Positions 22,941-33,740 of a stretch of DNA of 64,000 nt are shown in pieces (positions within the stretch are counted from its first letter, which is position 1; each line of letters starts with the position of its first letter). Source of the DNA: Diphasiastrum complanatum (Eukaryota > Streptophyta > Lycopodiopsida > Lycopodiales > Lycopodiaceae). The DNA is taken from assembly GCA_029204225.1 (NCBI GenBank), contig CM055095.1, positions 42,866,223 through 42,930,222 on the forward strand, read 5' to 3'. Under the pieces are notes generated by a model. That model was not told where the DNA came from. It did no database searches and saw nothing but the letters and a program-made list of their open reading frames with translations. The translations under genes were made by a program, and so were the position numbers.

Positions 22941-23760
22941 GTCTCCTCTTTGTGCTAATCTTTAAAATGTCGAGGATTTCTTTCAAAATCTCGAGTAAAC
23001 CTCAAGATATCTCGTTGAAAGACAAGAAGAAATCCGTGTATTACTTCACTAGAGGAGTTAACAACACAAAGCTCTTTCAGCTTTTTATTCATTTAGCAGA
23101 GAAGCCTGTGAGGGGGAATTCACAGTTTCATATTCAAGAAAAATTGTTGTTGATCAAGCAAATGAGGATGAGGAAGAGAGTTTTGTGAACATTCTTGTAA
23201 AGGAGACGGATAAGTCTCATTCTATTTTCATTCTGAATGAGACTATGATTAAGATTCGACTCTGCCAAGATGATGTCATCAAAACTTACTTTGATTAAGC
23301 TCTTGTGACTTTGGTATGTAATCATAAAACATGTTTTCACACATACATATTAACAAGTGATCTATGCTTAGCATAGTGTTTAACTAAATATAAAATTCCT
23401 AGCATCTTGCAAGTAGAAGATCTCTAAGACTTCTCAAAATTTAGTAGTCCTATGCTGAGCATAACTAATATAAACTCCTTCGCTCATTATACTGTAAACT
23501 GTTTTTTGTTTTTGTCCAGAGCATGAAGCAATGCTTAAAACTGGTGCTAGTTACTATTGCAGAGGGGAATGATCCGGTGTATTCATTATGAAATTCTAAA
23601 TCTGTATCTCTGGGACCTTGCAAGCCCGCTTCTACCACTGCTCAGGTCACAAAACCAGTCACTGAAAATGTTTGGGCCACTGTAGTTGCCCCTCATCCAC
23701 AAAAAAAAAGATCACACAATATTTCTAAATTTTCACCCACCCAACCCAAAACCCATGGCT
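22940..23760 (+). pseudogene. Methyltransferase-like gene, copy 2 (5' exons only)
   Basis: This copy holds the first coding exon and part of the second. After an AG at about 22938, ATG 22967 opens MSRISFKISSKPQDISLKDK, then YYFTRGVNNTKLFQLFIHLA. A frameshift near 23150 is followed by ANEDEEESFVNILVKETDKS and CQDDVIKTYFD, a stretch largely lost in copy 1. The exon ends at a GTATGT donor (23313). The second exon, after CAG 23520, gives SMKQCLKLVLVTIAEGNDPV and runs out near 23760. No catalytic motif is present. The intron (23313-23520) holds two copies of the 19-bp palindrome. An NLS-like KKR and Pro-rich end are visible. Confidence 0.7.
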
Positions 23761-23819
23761 ACACATTGACATAAATTCATTCCTTCAGCTGAATATGGAT
23801 CCTCGTTGTCTTTACATAG

Positions 23820-24480
23820 TGCTTTCATCCACCCCCCACAAGACAATTTTGAGATTGCCAAATTAGGAAAAAATATTCATAAAACAAAAAAAAATTTGAG
23901 AAACAACTTTAATTTTGGACATAAATTAGTGTGATAGGCCACATGTTGACCCAATAACAGGAGATAGGCCAATGGAAGTAAGAGGATCTAACAAGACACA
24001 TGTTTATAATCTAAAAATAAAATTTAAAGATCATACACAGGCCATAGTAACTCCTTTTGTTGTTTTGAAGGATCCCTCAAAATGCAATGATGTTGCAAAT
24101 TTTGATTTTTCTGTTTTAGCTTCATATCATTTTTTTGTTCTTGTGGGCATACACAGTTTACTTGGTGCTTCCATCAGTCCCCTACAAGACAGCTCTAAAA
24201 TTGCTAGACTAAGAGACATAAAACAAAAAAAAATTAGAGAAACAACTTCAATTTTGGATATAGATTAGTGTGATAGGCCACATGTTGACCCAATAACAAT
24301 AGATAGGCCAATGGAAGTAAGAGAACCTAATGATAGACATGTACATAAATAAAAAAATGAAATTTAAAGATCATACATAGGCCATAGTAACTCCTTTTGT
24401 TGTTTTGGTTGATCCCTCAAAATGCAACGATGTTGCAAATTTTGATTTTTTTGTTTTAGTTCTTGGGAGCATAACACAAT
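23820..24480. repeat. Tandem duplication, 337-bp unit
   Basis: Two adjacent copies share GTGATAGGCCACATGTTGACC (23931 and 24268) and TTTGTTGTTTTG...GATCCCTCAAAATGCAA. Small differences have accumulated. The open stretch 23972-24268 crosses the duplication and is unlikely to be a gene. Confidence 0.8.
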
Positions 24481-25060
24481 TTACAGGCTCGAAAACAATT
24501 ATCCCAAGAGTATCCTCATATTCCTTCTTTCCGAACCGTTAGTGCCATTAATGCGAAATCTTTTGAAATGGGTCAAAATCCTAAAAAAAAAAGCAACCAT
24601 TTTTCAGTTTTGAAATTTTGCCCAAAAACATGTTTTTTCACGATAAATTCCCAGAAATCACAAAAACATCTATTTAAAAATATCCATTTTGACCAATGTC
24701 CAAAAAAATAAATAAAAACCTAAAAAATTGAAAATATTCTCTTGAACAAAATACACAAAATATTTATGGTTTTTTTATAGTCTAAATTGACTTTTATGAA
24801 AATAACTCACATAATACATTTGATGTTAGTTAAGCTAAATCCATAAATTCTGAAATATTGAAAATATTTTTTGTGTTGTTTTTTTTTACAATTCAAATTC
24901 CAAGGAATTCTCACTAATTTCTCTGACCTGAGTGCTTGAAAAAAACAAGATATTAAGGTTCTTGCTAATGGAAGGGAGTCCACATCATAATTGCTCACTT
25001 CAATCATAAAATCATTTGAAAGAGTGCTGCGACATTTCACTTTTATGTGTAATGTAAAGG
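24480..25060. other. Non-coding AT-rich stretch
   Basis: Nothing supportable was found. The stretch is rich in A and T runs. Confidence 0.4.
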
Positions 25061-25145
25061 CCCATTTACAGGTTCAGTCTCTATAGCCTAGTAGATGAAA
25101 AGCTCGGGATGCCAAGCTAGCCAATTGAGGCAACAACACCCGTTA
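25060..25145 (-). repeat. tRNA-derived SINE-like fragment
   Basis: On the minus strand a box-A-like TGCCTCAATTGGCTAGCTTGG (about 25132-25112) is followed by a degenerate box-B-like GAGACTGAACCTG (about 25083-25071). The arrangement matches the better copy at 26.44-26.49 kb. It is short and degenerate. Confidence 0.4.
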
Positions 25146-25599
25146 GACTGTTTTGCAATAGTGACGCGATAGCGCTTGAAATGCTTTATTATCAGGTTGA
25201 AAGATCTAAAAAACCTTCAGGGCTCACTACTGTTGGAAATGACAGTAAGTTGGGTATAGATCGATCAACAAGTAGTGTTTTCAGTGAGAGTGAAGCCAAA
25301 AAATATAAAAAAGTTTTTCTGGTATGAGTTATTAACTCAAGCACTGCCAATGCATCTTTTGTGCCATAAGTGATTATGCAGCATTAGGAGGATATGAAAT
25401 AGCAACAAGAAGATTTAGAGCAATTGTAAAACAATAAAAACATCATTGAGCAAATAAACACTCAACTAGCTACCTTTCTCCAAAGATTTACAAACAACTT
25501 CCTAGCTACTCATGTCTACAAAACCACGAAGGGTTGCTAGGGATTATCCCGTAAAGATCGTCGATAGAGGTAAAACCGTACAATCGTTCCAGCACCTCC

Positions 25600-25870
25600 T
25601 ATCTTGGGAAAAAGATGTGTTTCTGACGTCCAAGTCGTTATTTATCCAATTTAGATAAGGACCCAAAATTAGTAGGGTTAGCATGTTGGTGGGAAAGCCA
25701 AGTGGCCAAATAGGGTTTGGACCTACTATTCGGGCAGTCCTCTTTTGTCAATCTGGCTCCAGCTATCATTGGTGTGGCTTTTTCTTTGTAGTCCACCATT
25801 CGGTACTGCTTTAGCACCTTTTCGGCGTATTCTGATTGACTCAGATGCATTACTTGAAAGAGTCAAACAC
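25600..25870 (-). pseudogene. Copia RT/RNase H linker fragment
   Basis: The minus strand encodes MHLSQSEYAEKVLKQYRMVD, then KEKATPMIAGARLTKEDCPN. This is the conserved region after the Copia reverse transcriptase (LSQxxYxxxVLxxFxM...TPMxxGxxL). Only about 80 codons remain, between unrelated repeats. Confidence 0.85.
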
Positions 25871-26339
25871 TTTAGATTTTTTCTTTAAGTAATAGATTGT
25901 TGTCATCACTTGCATTCTATCTTTCCCACACTTTCAAAAAGTATTTATTCAAATAAAATTTAGACTAATGAACTTTGAAAAGTCAACCTCTAAGTCTAAA
26001 ACAAGTTATGGTCTCAATATGCCAAATATGGAAATATTGCAAAATGTGATGAAACTAGATGAATCTCTCACAATTCACCCACTCTCGAGTTGTGCAACTT
26101 GGAGACAACTCATCGCATTCAATCAAAGGTGAAGGAACAGTCAGAGTTGAATTCAAAAAGGGTGAAGTCAAGTTGTTGTCCAACGTTCTCCATAGTGACC
26201 ACTACGTATTTTCGCAGGGTTAAGCAACAAGAAGATTCAAAGCAATAGGAACATTTGATACAACAACATGAGTGTCAATGTGGTCTAGGTTTTTGTTTTC
26301 CATGGACTGTTGGCCATTCTTTTGTTGTTTGCAGTTCAA

Positions 26340-26570
26340 ATTATTGTGAGGAGTGACTGTTGTAGAGTATCAGAGGCTTTATTTTGCTTTGGACTGTTGT
26401 TTGTGATTCTTAGAATCTAGTACAGACTGCAAGGGGAAGCTCAAATTTGGGACCAAAGAAACTTTGGATGCCAAGCTAACCAGCTGAGCCAACCCCATTG
26501 GGTTTGGATATATAATGAAATGACTGCTATTGCAACCTCTGTAGCAATAGCTTGATTCTGCTCTACCTTG
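26340..26570 (-). mobile_element. tRNA-derived SINE-like repeat
   Basis: On the minus strand GGCTCAGCTGGTTAG (26490-26476) matches the tRNA box A consensus, and GGTCCCAAATTTGAGCT (26454-26438) lies at the box B distance. Flanking sequence on both sides is shared with the repeat at 38.09-38.37 kb, including GCAGTCATTTCATTATATATCC and GAATCACAAACAA, so these belong to one repeat family. It adjoins the outer end of the right inverted-repeat arm. Confidence 0.6.
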
Positions 26571-28190
26571 AAACTGATGATAATTCACTCAAGGAGGCAA
26601 GAACGCATGTACACCTAATTAGATCAGGTTTTACTAGAAGCAAACAAGAAACATCACTCAAGAAATTAATCCCTATTTTGGAATCTTAAACTTTCCATGC
26701 AACGATAGATGACCTGCTTACTAAAGCATTTCTTAATGTGATGCTTAACGTAGGTTTTATTGTTGATTGCTTCAAAAGTGAAGAGAAGCCACTTCAATTT
26801 TTCTTATGAATGAGGCTTTCCTCAACGCACGCGCCTGCTAGAGAGAAAGAGAAGCAAAAGGTTTTCACCTATGCTCAGCATAGGTGAATCTTTTTGCTTT
26901 GCAAAGAATCTTTTTGATACAAACTACCCAAATAAATGTGATTTCAGACCTTTGCTTTAAGACTTGCCCTTGAATAGGCCCCTTACGGACACAATTAAAG
27001 AATGTAGAGAGAATTATTGTCCTTTAGACCTTGGAGGTTTAATTCTTGGAGGGAGGATCTATAAATTAGAACTCAAAATGGGCCTTCATTTCTATTGTTG
27101 ACAACTGGCTGCCTTCGTTGCTCAACATAAGTCATCACTAGACTTATTAGCATAAGTGGTCACTAGACCTATGCTACTCAGCATAACTTCTGTCCCGGCC
27201 TATGCTAAGCATAAGTCCTCCCTCGACCTATGTTGAGCATAAGTGCTCACTAGACCTATGCTCAGCATAGGTCCTCTCTCGACCTATGCTCAACATAGGT
27301 CCTCTCTCGACCTATGCTCAACATAGGTCCTCTCTCGACCTATGTTGAGCATAAGTGCTCTCTCGACCTATGCTCATCATAAATCCTCCCTCGACCTATG
27401 CTCAACATGGGTCCTCCCTCAACCTATGCTCAGCATAGGTCTTGTCTCGACCTATGATGATCATAGGTCCTCATCGCATAGGTCCTCGACTATGCTTATC
27501 TTTTTTATTTTACGATTCTTAAATTTTAAGATTTTTTTAATTTTCTAATATTTTTAAAATTTTAGAGTTTTAGAATCTTTTAAATGTTAAAATATTAACA
27601 TTAAACTTTTAAATTTATATCAAAATCTTTCAAATTGCACTTTGAGAATAAAGTCCAAAAAATATGCTTTTTAAAATTTTAAATTCACCTAATTTAGCAA
27701 TTATTAGTCATAATAATAGATTGGACACAATTATTATTTGTATTATTTTGGCGATTTGAATGTAAAATTTTTAAAATATTTTGCGTCACTTAGTCCAAAT
27801 TTCAAATATTTGCAAAATGCAGCATCTTACAAATAATTCATTAATCTTTAAATTTAAGATTCAAAATTTACATGAATTACTAAAAAATTGTAACAACTTA
27901 AAAAAATGGGTCCTCCACCATTTCCTGTTTCAAAAGATTTTGTGTTCATTGCATTTATGTTATCCTCTTCATAAATTTTTGTTATTAGACTAAAATATTG
28001 AGCTTTATTTTAATATTTTTTAAATTGCTAATTTAATAATTAAAACTTTTTTTGATTTTAGGTATGGGCCCTTGTCGATAAATAAAAGTGGAAAAATTTT
28101 CAAATAAAAGGCCAACCTGCTCAGGGTGCCTCGAAGGCAAAAAAGAATGATGCCGTCACTCAAACTCTGAAGCCCATCTCTATAGAAATG
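26570..28190. repeat. Right arm of the large inverted repeat
   Basis: Reverse complement of about 17030-18990. It shares the reverse complement of the TAGGTGTACATGCGTTCTTG edge, the palindrome array, the AT-rich core and the methyltransferase exon that carries QGASKAKK. About 7.6 kb separates the two arms. The match resumes at 29090-29175 after about 0.9 kb not present in the left arm. Confidence 0.85.
27115..27492. repeat. Palindrome array 3: about thirteen units, 29-bp period
   Basis: The same dyad as arrays 1 and 2, read here as GACCTATGCTCAACATAGGTC with a CCTCTCTC-type spacer. At least three units in a row (about 27253-27330) are nearly identical, suggesting recent slippage or unequal exchange. 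It is the inverted partner of array 2. Confidence 0.9.
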
Positions 28191-28785
28191 GGAATATCAG
28201 AATGGAAGAACATACAAGGGATTAGCTCTTCAAAGCTAATAATAAGTGTTCTTTCTAGAGTTGCATATAGTCAACTCTCCTTAGAAGAAATGGGAAAAGA
28301 ATTTCAGAGGTAATATATATATTTTAAATATTTGTTTTCATGTCAGCTTTTTAATAAAATGATTTAAAAGATTTTGATGGATTTGTAACCAACTTTTTTA
28401 AGTGCAGATATAAATTGTTTATGAAAGTTCAAGAAGCCCTTGTGACAGGGTTAAGCTGCCAGGATTTCAAAGAGTGCCAGAGGCTTTATCCTTTGAGCAG
28501 CCGAAATGAATCCTTGACGTCATTTTTTATTTTGTTTAGAGACATGGTATTTACTTCACCCATGCTTAGCATAGGTATTATTTAGTTGTTTTTTTTTTAA
28601 ATTATGTTTTAAACTTTATATCTCCTATGCTAAGCATAGCTTCTTCTTTTTCAGTCCCCCGAATATAAGGAAAACAAAGTCCTTCCAGAGCAATTCAAAA
28701 GACATATTCAGAAGGCGAAATTAAAAAGAAAAAGGATAGAGAGAGACTAGCACGTGGTGAAACCATAGGAATGGAGGCCAAGGCC
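28070..28785 (+). pseudogene. Methyltransferase-like gene, copy 3 (middle exons)
   Basis: This copy holds the region of the second and third coding exons. It encodes KPISIEMGISEWKNIQGISS and VLSRVAYSQLSLEEMGKEFQ, with a GTAAT donor near 28310. After CAG near 28407 comes YKLFMKVQEALVTGLSCQDF, then ILFRDM with a GTATTT donor at about 28547. A fourth piece, after CAG 28656, matches the start of the methyltransferase exon (ENKVLPEQFKRHIQK) and ends near 28760, before any catalytic motif. The intron at 28547-28656 carries two palindromes. This copy shows that exon three should end ILFRDM, which exposes a frameshift in copy 1. Confidence 0.7.
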
Positions 28786-29086
28786 CTAAAATCCACTATA
28801 GATAGTGGTACTTTGTAGTTCATTTTTCATGTTCATTTCTAATCAAGACAGTGGAACTTCTATCAAATTGGATTTGGATGTCCTTGCTCTTCTTTCTTGC
28901 TCCATGTCTCATGTTTTCTTTGGAATTTTTATGTTAATTGGTTTTGCTAGTTGTTGGCATTGAATATTATTATATTTTTTATGAGAGAAAAGTAAGATTG
29001 AACTTGTGGTGGATTAGGGTTAATATGATCGTAGTGTTCGATGTTGAATCAAAGCATGTGCTTGAATCTGAACTATGATATCTCTC

Positions 29087-30230
29087 TCATGGGAATGAAT
29101 CTCTTTGTGACATGTTAGAATACTCTTCATCTATTGACGCTTTGCATGTGCTAGGGTCTAGGGTTTTGAGAACAACTATCAACTTGTTATTGACATTCTC
29201 ATTTGTAATACCATACAAATTTATGATGAATGTTAGTAGCTGATTAATATCAATAAATAGATTCTTGGAATTGTTATATGCTAGACATTCTCCTTTTGAG
29301 CAATAAACTTCATTGATATGAGACGGACTACCAACTATTGTCTGCATACCTCGGTCGTGGAATTAGAAACTTTTTAATACTTACTTGTGCAAATGTCTCC
29401 TGTATCATCTTAAACATTGTTGCATATGCTTCTCTACTGAAGCTAGAAAATCACATGCCCTCTCAACCAATGTAGTGTCTAATATTTTTCCAACTTCATT
29501 CATGATGTTATCAGTAACTGAAGCCTTAATCTTTTTTATTTTGTTATTGTTTAACATTGATTTCATACATTTAGAAGTCGAGATAGAACCTAGTGAGTTT
29601 CCAATGGAAATCTCATCGGCCAAATGGTCTTCAGCAACCAATGTTGATATGCATTACAAACATAATGTTCGTGAAAATATCAATAGAAATTAGGACACTC
29701 ATAGTATTCACAGCAACATAATAAACAAATCAGTAGAAAGTTGAAATTAATAAATAACACAACTAGTGATTATGTTTGAATCAAAAAGCTCAAGCAATAT
29801 CCAATTCCAAATAAGCTATAACTTACTTGAATGCACAGATTCATCTTTTTCTATAACCTCCTCTGGATGATAGATCACATATATCCTTGGTTACTAGTCT
29901 TTTCCTCTTATTGCTTCTGACCTTTTTGTTGAGCACATTCATATCTTTAACAAGAGACAAATATGAGGTACACATAGATTGAAATGCAATTTTTATCTCA
30001 TCATTACTAGTTGTGAAATGATGCAAAGAAGATTTCAACCTTTGGATCTCCTCCTTGAACATCTCATTTTCTTCTAAGCAAGTTTTCAACTTTGTAGATT
30101 TTTCTTCACACTCCTTTGATATTTTCCTTGATTCCTCTTCCAAATAATGTATTTTTTGCATTGAATGTGCATTCCCATAGAGCATCAAATTCTCACAGTA
30201 ACCCAAAAGGCCATTTTTGGCATGACACAT
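29087..30230 (-). pseudogene. Gene D: coiled-coil protein gene, unidentified
   Basis: Three minus-strand pieces look like exons of one gene. The first (30230-29830) is strongly heptad-like and charged: HYLEEESRKISKECEEKSTK, EENEMFKEEIQRLKSSLH, then basic NKKVRSNKRKRL, a likely nuclear signal; it ends near a GTAAGT. The second (about 29640-29385) has SVTDNIMNEVGKILDTTLVE and DFLASVEKHMQQCL, ending at GTAAGT. The third, after GCAG near 29341, reads TIVGSPSHINEVYCSKGECL and INQLLTFIINLYGITNENV, with a natural stop at 29087. No family was recognised. Its C-terminus recurs in the left inverted-repeat arm. Upstream (30.24-30.48 kb) lies the 5' part of gene A in the same direction, so D may be fused to or inserted in A. 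Confidence 0.5.
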
Positions 30231-30239
30231 ATAGATTAA

Positions 30240-30480
30240 TTATTTACTCACCGAATGAAAATCTGGATGTTGCAATGAATATGGATCAATAGGATACAAT
30301 GTTCATGATGACCATAAATCTACATGCTTTTAACTTTTTTCTCCCTGTATTGGATCATATCAGAAGTTGACAATTTGGGTTGCTTTGAATTTCTTGTCCT
30401 AAACAGAGCATATTCTGGTGACAGATCCACATGAAGATGATAAAGCTTTGTCATCAATACAGTAGTATAGTAACAAACAA
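30240..30480 (-). pseudogene. Gene A 5' segment, inverted copy
   Basis: This matches about 9225-9425 in reverse orientation. The minus strand reads LYHLHVDLSPEYALFRTRNS, then KLSTSDMIQYREKKVKSM. It breaks off after the HPDFHS-equivalent and runs into gene D. The remaining gene A exons are not present here. Confidence 0.65.
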
Positions 30481-30879
30481 CACAATGACAATAACAAAGC
30501 TGGAGATGGCGCTAAACACTTGTTCGACATTGGAAATAGAGATGGCACTACCCTGGAGATAGAGATGGCATAGGCTTTGTTTCTGAAATGTCACTCCTAA
30601 TTCAAAATTTTGAGTGTTCCCAACTATTGGGAGGGAATTTCAGCATTTTAAGAATTATACTTTAATTGTGGTTAAGCACTAGTGAAGTTTGATGTGACTA
30701 AAATAAGGTGCATTCATTTACATGTAAAGTAGTGCGGGCAGATGCGTAAAGAAGTTAGAAAAGATATTGTAATTACTTTATTGTTATTTTTCTCTCTCCT
30801 ACATGGCATTTCTATTAGAGCCCTCTTTGGGCCCATATTTTCTCTAATGAGAAAATACTCGCTACAATGATCAACCACA

Positions 30880-32160
30880 CATGTTCATATCAACAATAAT
30901 ATCACACAAATGATAATTGTAGATGGTACATTGATTCGGGTGCCATGAGACATATGACTAGAAGTAAATAGTGGTTTAGCCAATTTAGCCCTCTTGACAA
31001 TGGCAACAAGTTTGCACAACCTAATGGAGAGGAACGTTAGATTTGTGGAATAGGTATAGTTCTAGTTTAGTTATTTATTGGCAAAATAAGCCCTATTGAC
31101 AATGCAAATTATGTACCAAGCTTGAAAAATAAATTATTGTCACTTTGTGTGATTACAAATCAAAACATGAAGGTGTAATTTCACAAAGATAAATGTCTTG
31201 TTAAGGACATGGCTCATCAATTTAGGGTTGTTTTTAATGGATTTTAAGAAACAAGCTATGAAGTTTATAGTTTTTATGCATTTGTAGTTGGGCAATGTAG
31301 GTTGACGTGGTCTTTGATGCTATAAAATCATATGGGGCATTGATGAATAGGCTACTTAAATTTTGAATTTATGGCAAAAAACATCAAGAGAAGTTCAAAA
31401 AGGGTGTAGGACGTGTAAAGAAAATTTATGGACTTGTGCTTACATATTTGTGTGGACCAATAAGAACCATACAAAATTAGAGTGTTTGGTTGTAGGGCAT
31501 AAATACACATATTTGACCAAATTAGAATTAAATTGGATACACAATCAATAAAATGCATATTTTTAGGTGTGACGACAAGGTCAAAGTATACAAATGCTAT
31601 GATACAAAGGCAAGGGTGCACTACAATGGTCAGGGGATGTGATTTATCATGAGATGCATGAGTATGATGATGTTGAAAGTGGTGAAAATTAATCCACATA
31701 GAATAAGAAGGTGAGTCAATTGCCCTTAATGGAGGATCCTAACGAGTCAACTTGAATTGATAATGAAGATACTACTTCACTATGAAAGGATGTAGAATGA
31801 GGCAAGACCAACATATAAGTCTACTATAATAAAAAAAGTAGTGATTTGTGAAAAGGAAACAAAAAGGATATTAATTGCATACATACTCTTCTAGAGGTAT
31901 ATTTCATAGTCACAAGGGCTTAAGTGGTACAAGAAGCTTGCAGATGATATGGAGATAGATTTACCTATATCAGATTAGGACAAAGATATATGAAGATATA
32001 AAAGAGAGAAGAAAACTCTTGATACATTTAAAATGATGTATGCATTGATGTCTAGCTTCATACAAAGCAATCAAGAATCATGTTTTGTCAAAGCAAAGGA
32101 TAATTAGATATTTTTGAAATATTGGTGGATCCCCTACATGACAAGACACCAATTGGTTTA
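30880..32160 (+). mobile_element. Copia pol relic, inverted copy of the 7.2-8.8 kb relic
   Basis: The plus strand holds the protease motif CRWYIDSGAMRHMTRSK (about 30918-30970), the pre-integrase region, and the integrase-tail homologue (the KIRVFGC-type phrase near 31470 and its LGV end near 31565). It ends at about 32155, before the RNase H end and LTR of the sister copy. It includes the 8.83-9.2 kb junction segment (here 30480-30870), so the whole Copia + A block was copied. Confidence 0.75.
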
Positions 32161-32267
32161 GATCAATGGAGTTTGGAAGAAAGTCAACGGTAAAGGCTCA
32201 AATTTGGTGGTAGTCCGGACACTTAAGGTCTCGACATAGAAACTCTTCATGCATAGAAAATCTGCTT

Positions 32268-32950
32268 TAAGCTATATAAGCCATAAAAACATGATAACAA
32301 AACACTCACTTTGCATGTTAACAAAACATCCAGTTTGGCATGTCGGATAGAGACGTCTGAGCAATGAATTCATGCAACGGCTCATTTGTGCATGATTACG
32401 GGTAGAATTAGTGTAGATAGATATCAATACATTTTGAATAACATTGAAGATGTGATCCTTGGTCAATTTTATTTAGCTTTGTTGGAGTCTCATACATTTC
32501 CTTCACACAAGGTTCTGAAGTTCGCTTACAAATAGCCTTTGCTGGAGGAGTTGTAGCCCGATTGAGCTTCATTAAATCAAGCTTTAAAATTGTTAGGTAT
32601 TTTGGCAGCTTTGCCCTACAAAAGAAGTTGATATTCACATCTAAGGGACAATATGTATTTGGTTTGCCCCTTATGCAGCTGAGTGCTAGTCGATCTAAAT
32701 GCTGAAGGCAAGTGAGCACTAGCAAATGTGGTTTGAAGATAGAAGAGGATGAGACACGGATCAATGTTGGCATTAGCATGCGCAAGGAGGTAATTCTCTA
32801 AGCTTTTCTTGTTGCTGATTGAGGAAATTTTGTGATGCCATACTATCCTGAAGTAGTCCACATAAACTATCACTATTGTCTCAAAAGCAAACAACAAACT
32901 TATAGAAGTTAAATTGCACATGGAGGTGGTGAGGTAAGATGTAATTAGAC
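32268..32950. repeat. Unclassified repeat, inverted copy of 52271-52946
   Basis: About 680 bp match the reverse complement of 52271-52946 along most of their length, from a CTTATA(T)AG edge to a GTAAGATGTAATTAGA edge. Both strands contain open stretches of about 120 codons, for example YLLAHANANIDPCLILFYLQ on minus, but none matches a family I know. Confidence 0.7.
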
Positions 32951-33740
32951 TATAAACTAGGAATCTGACCTTCGCCAACTACTTTGTTGAAGTACAGTAT
33001 TTTGGACCTTGCTTGAGCAACTGATGAAAATCATAACGCAAGCACTAAGAACTAAGAGACATGACTGTCGTGCCAGGGAGACACCTGCAATAGAATTGAA
33101 ATTTGATAAATGAGCCAAGAAAAGATGAACTGATCCGAAAATAAGAATCCACTAAGTTTTAACTGTCATTTGTAAAAGCATGAGCAATGGAATATCGTCA
33201 AAGAGAAGCTAAAGTATATTGAAAGTATGAAATAATTATCAAGAGACTGCAAAAGAGATCCAGTCCAGTCGCACGTGGATGTGAAAGCTGAACTAGCAAA
33301 TTCTTTGATGTCAGTAGCGAATTATGGTAGGATCATGGTTATTGCTGCCCTTTAACATTCTTTGCACAAGATCTTTTAGGTTCTGGAATTATATGTTCAA
33401 ACTACTAGACATATATGCCACTAGTATTCTAAAGTTAGGCAGTGCAGCTAATAGATAAGTTTGCCAATTCTACATCCTCATGACTAAAACCCATATGACC
33501 ATATAGGCATCGGATGACGAGAGCTGTTGATGAGCTGAAACCCTATGAATCAAGTGATTCATATCCTGTAACATCGTCGAAAATGCAACTGTCACTGAAA
33601 GAGTAAGAATAGCAAAACCAACTTGATGTACAAATTGCTAGTTTCGTGAGACTCCGAAATATTTGTCCTTCTGAAAGAAAGTACAAGGATTGATTTAAAC
33701 TATTTGACTTAAGAAACTGCAGTCTCGGTCTAGATTCTAC
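32950..33740. other. Non-coding; 3' flank of PEBP relic
   Basis: I looked here for PEBP exon 4 (the VDIPG...GPRPP region) on the minus strand and did not find it. Nothing else was recognised. Confidence 0.4.

Noticed and set aside
32408..32978. Overlapping minus-strand ORFs of about 120 codons as genes
   Set aside because: They overlap in different frames inside a repeat, and the partner copy keeps only part of them; no family match was recognised.
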